59,885 bases of DNA from JABCPE02 sp963516475. GTDB lineage: Bacteria; Bacteroidota; Bacteroidia; Flavobacteriales; Weeksellaceae. A program made the position numbers and the translations under genes. Positions 58,452 to 59,885 of this stretch are shown here, in pieces. Location: positions 1-59,885 of the forward strand of contig CAUQBR010000010.1 in assembly GCA_963516475.1 (NCBI GenBank), given 5' to 3'. The first letter of the stretch is position 1, and each line of letters opens with the position of its first letter. The notes below the pieces were generated by a model. The model made no database searches. It was not told the origin of the DNA and saw only the letters and a program-made list of their open reading frames with translations.

Positions 58452-59708
58452 ATGACAAAAACAGGAAAAATAGAATTAATGTCGCCTGCGGGAGATTTTA
58501 CTTCTTTACAGGCGGCTTTGGATAATGGAGCAGATTCAGTGTATTTCGGTGTGGAACAGCTTAACATGAGAGCGAGAGCCTCTATGAACTTTACCCTGGA
58601 TGACCTCCCTGAAATCAGCAGAAGATGTAAGGAAAAAGGCGTGAGAACTTACCTTACGCTCAATACGATAATCTACGACCACGACCTCTCCATCATCAAA
58701 ACTCTTTTGGATAGAGCCAAGGCGGCAGACCTTACGGCTGTAATTGCGATGGATCAGGCTGTAATCGCCTATGCAAGGCAGATAGGCATGGAGGTGCATA
58801 TTTCCACACAGATAAATATTACCAATATCGAGACCGTTAAGTTCTATGCACTCTTTGCGGATACGATGGTTATGAGCCGAGAACTCAGTGTCACTCAGGT
58901 AAAGAAAATCTGTCAGCAGATAGAGAAAGAGCAGATAAAAGGCCCTTCTGGTAATTTGGTAGAGATAGAGATTTTCGGGCATGGTGCGCTTTGTATGGCA
59001 GTTTCTGGGAAATGTTACCTAAGTCTTCACTCTCACAATTCATCTGCGAATAGAGGAGCGTGTAAGCAAAACTGCCGTAAGAAATACACCGTGATAGACC
59101 AAGAAAGTGGTTTTGAAATAGAACTAGACAACGAATATATGATGTCGCCAAAGGATCTTTGTACCATTAATTTCCTTGACCAAATCGTAGATGCAGGAGT
59201 GAAAGTCCTCAAATTAGAAGGGCGGGGCAGGGCGCCAGAATATGTGGCAACCGTGACAAAATGCTACCGTGAGGCGATAGATTCCATAGCTGATGGTACC
59301 TATTCCCAAGAAAAAGTGGCTGACTGGATGAGCCGATTAGAAACAGTCTATAATCGTGGTTTCTGGAGTGGTTACTACCTTGGGCAGAAACTGGGCGAGT
59401 GGTCGCCAAACCCTGGTTCTAACGCCACACAGAAAAAAGTCTACATCGGAAGAGGAACGCACTATTACCCAAAAACGAGTATTGCGGAATTCCTTATAGA
59501 AGCGTTTGATTTGAATGTGGGTGATAAGGTTCTTATCCAAGGGCCTACCACAGGTTCCCAAGAAATGGTAGTAGAAAGCATGATGGTAGAAGGAAAAGGC
59601 GATAGCCAAAAGGCGACTAAATCTGATGTGGTTACCTTCAAAACGGATTTCCGTGTAAGACCAAGCGATAAACTCTACAAAATAGTAAAAAACGATACAA
59701 TAGCTTAG
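58452..59708 (+). CDS. trhP: U32-family protein, TrhP/YegQ type (tRNA U34 hydroxylation)
   Basis: The 418-residue protein opens with IELMSPAGDFTSLQAALDNG and has the U32 signature EIFGHGALCMAVSGKCYLS. The downstream GACKQNCRKKY cysteines and KLEGRGRAPEYVATV complete the pattern. E. coli TrhP (YegQ) takes part in prephenate-dependent hydroxylation of wobble uridine to ho5U; the older name is peptidase U32. The ~420-residue size and the C-terminal FLIEAFDLNVGDKVLIQGP domain fit TrhP rather than the shorter UbiU/UbiV. Confidence 0.88.
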   Translation: MTKTGKIELMSPAGDFTSLQAALDNGADSVYFGVEQLNMRARASMNFTLDDLPEISRRCKEKGVRTYLTLNTIIYDHDLSIIKTLLDRAKAADLTAVIAMDQAVIAYARQIGMEVHISTQINITNIETVKFYALFADTMVMSRELSVTQVKKICQQIEKEQIKGPSGNLVEIEIFGHGALCMAVSGKCYLSLHSHNSSANRGACKQNCRKKYTVIDQESGFEIELDNEYMMSPKDLCTINFLDQIVDAGVKVLKLEGRGRAPEYVATVTKCYREAIDSIADGTYSQEKVADWMSRLETVYNRGFWSGYYLGQKLGEWSPNPGSNATQKKVYIGRGTHYYPKTSIAEFLIEAFDLNVGDKVLIQGPTTGSQEMVVESMMVEGKGDSQKATKSDVVTFKTDFRVRPSDKLYKIVKNDTIA

Positions 59709-59711
59709 CAT

Positions 59712-59742
59712 AAACCTCTCCTTTTTGGAGAGGTTTTTACTT
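59712..59742 (+). terminator. Intrinsic terminator after trhP
   Basis: AAACCTCTCC / GGAGAGGTTT with loop TTTTT is followed by TT and a T-rich stretch. Confidence 0.87.
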
Positions 59743-59753
59743 TTTTTGTTATT

Positions 59754-59870
59754 GTGGATTATGGAATTTTGTCTTTAGAATTAAATAAAAAAATATACGA
59801 AGACTTAAATAAAGTTGTAATATACTTCCAAAGTGACCACAAAAAGGAAAACAGAGTAAAGAAATTTTAA
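59754..59870 (+). CDS. Possible short ORF (38 codons) at the window end
   Basis: GTG at 59754 opens a frame (VDYGILSLELNKKIYEDLNK...) that ends at TAA 59868-59870. Composition is protein-like, but there is no promoter box, no clear ribosome-binding site and no family match. It may be a small gene, a remnant or chance. Confidence 0.2.
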   Translation: MDYGILSLELNKKIYEDLNKVVIYFQSDHKKENRVKKF

Positions 59871-59885
59871 AATTATTTATTACCT

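Overview
The window is a stretch of chromosome from an AT-rich member of the Flavobacteriia, most likely the Chryseobacterium/Riemerella/Bergeyella branch (Weeksellaceae). The sequence support is threefold: repeated TAnnTTTG promoter -7 boxes, few Shine-Dalgarno sequences, and Bacteroidetes-restricted families (XrtF and its partner, DUF3822 beside rsmD, a Cys-less AccD, several TonB-dependent receptors with MK...AQ signal peptides). The family assignment is inference. I see no tRNA, rRNA, insertion sequence, prophage or CRISPR array. Almost every gene is intact and the layout is compact: terminators often touch the next promoter, and many gene pairs are convergent.

Layout. 1-3330: end of the urease structural gene ureC, a 427-bp gap, then the accessory genes ureE-F-G-D. 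3408-6886: str-type operon rpsL-rpsG-fusA-rpsJ. 6930-13256: AI-2E-type permease, a large TonB receptor, a small membrane protein, asd, and a DUF4407 membrane protein. 13290-16416: exosortase XrtF with its partner on the minus strand, divergent from a PASTA protein and RluD. 16479-24531: a divergent PEP-synthase-like enzyme, hemW, an OFA-type anion transporter divergent from a porin, and a second RluA-type enzyme. 24617-31132: CBS protein-nadK, accD, a small membrane-associated protein, then a minus-strand housekeeping run (rsmD, DUF3822, folA, murI, dps). 31360-36099: a two-gene unit (552-aa protein with a nucleoside-phosphorylase-like tail plus S1/P1 nuclease) and a TonB receptor under a TPP riboswitch. 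36214-49924: topA, then a degenerate arginase-fold protein leading into an exopolysaccharide region (GT2, EpsG polymerase, WecA-type transferase, Wza, Wzc, a repeat-rich surface protein, a sugar-nucleotide epimerase). 49950-59708: DUF2795 protein, secA, 5-formyl-THF cyclo-ligase, a membrane-spanning regulator-like protein with a lipoprotein, an Ala/Glu/Lys-rich lipoprotein, a SpoU methyltransferase, rmuC and a U32-family protein.

How the parts work together. UreE/F/G/D load nickel into the urease whose last gene opens the window. The riboswitch shows that the receptor at 33855-35936 most likely imports thiamine compounds. The OFA transporter and the porin share one long control region and may form an outer/inner membrane route for small organic anions. 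The 39857-49924 genes encode lipid-linked sugar start, polymerisation, export and its tyrosine kinase, that is, a compact Wzy-type capsule or EPS locus. No single stretch stands out as a complete new system. The best leads are the XrtF pair with no recognisable substrate, the cryptic phosphorylase-like protein at 31360, the membrane-spanning regulator with lipoprotein at 53942-55568, the structured region between the OFA transporter and porin, the uORF/hairpin leader of hemW, and the small hydrophobic ORFs inside the urease cluster.
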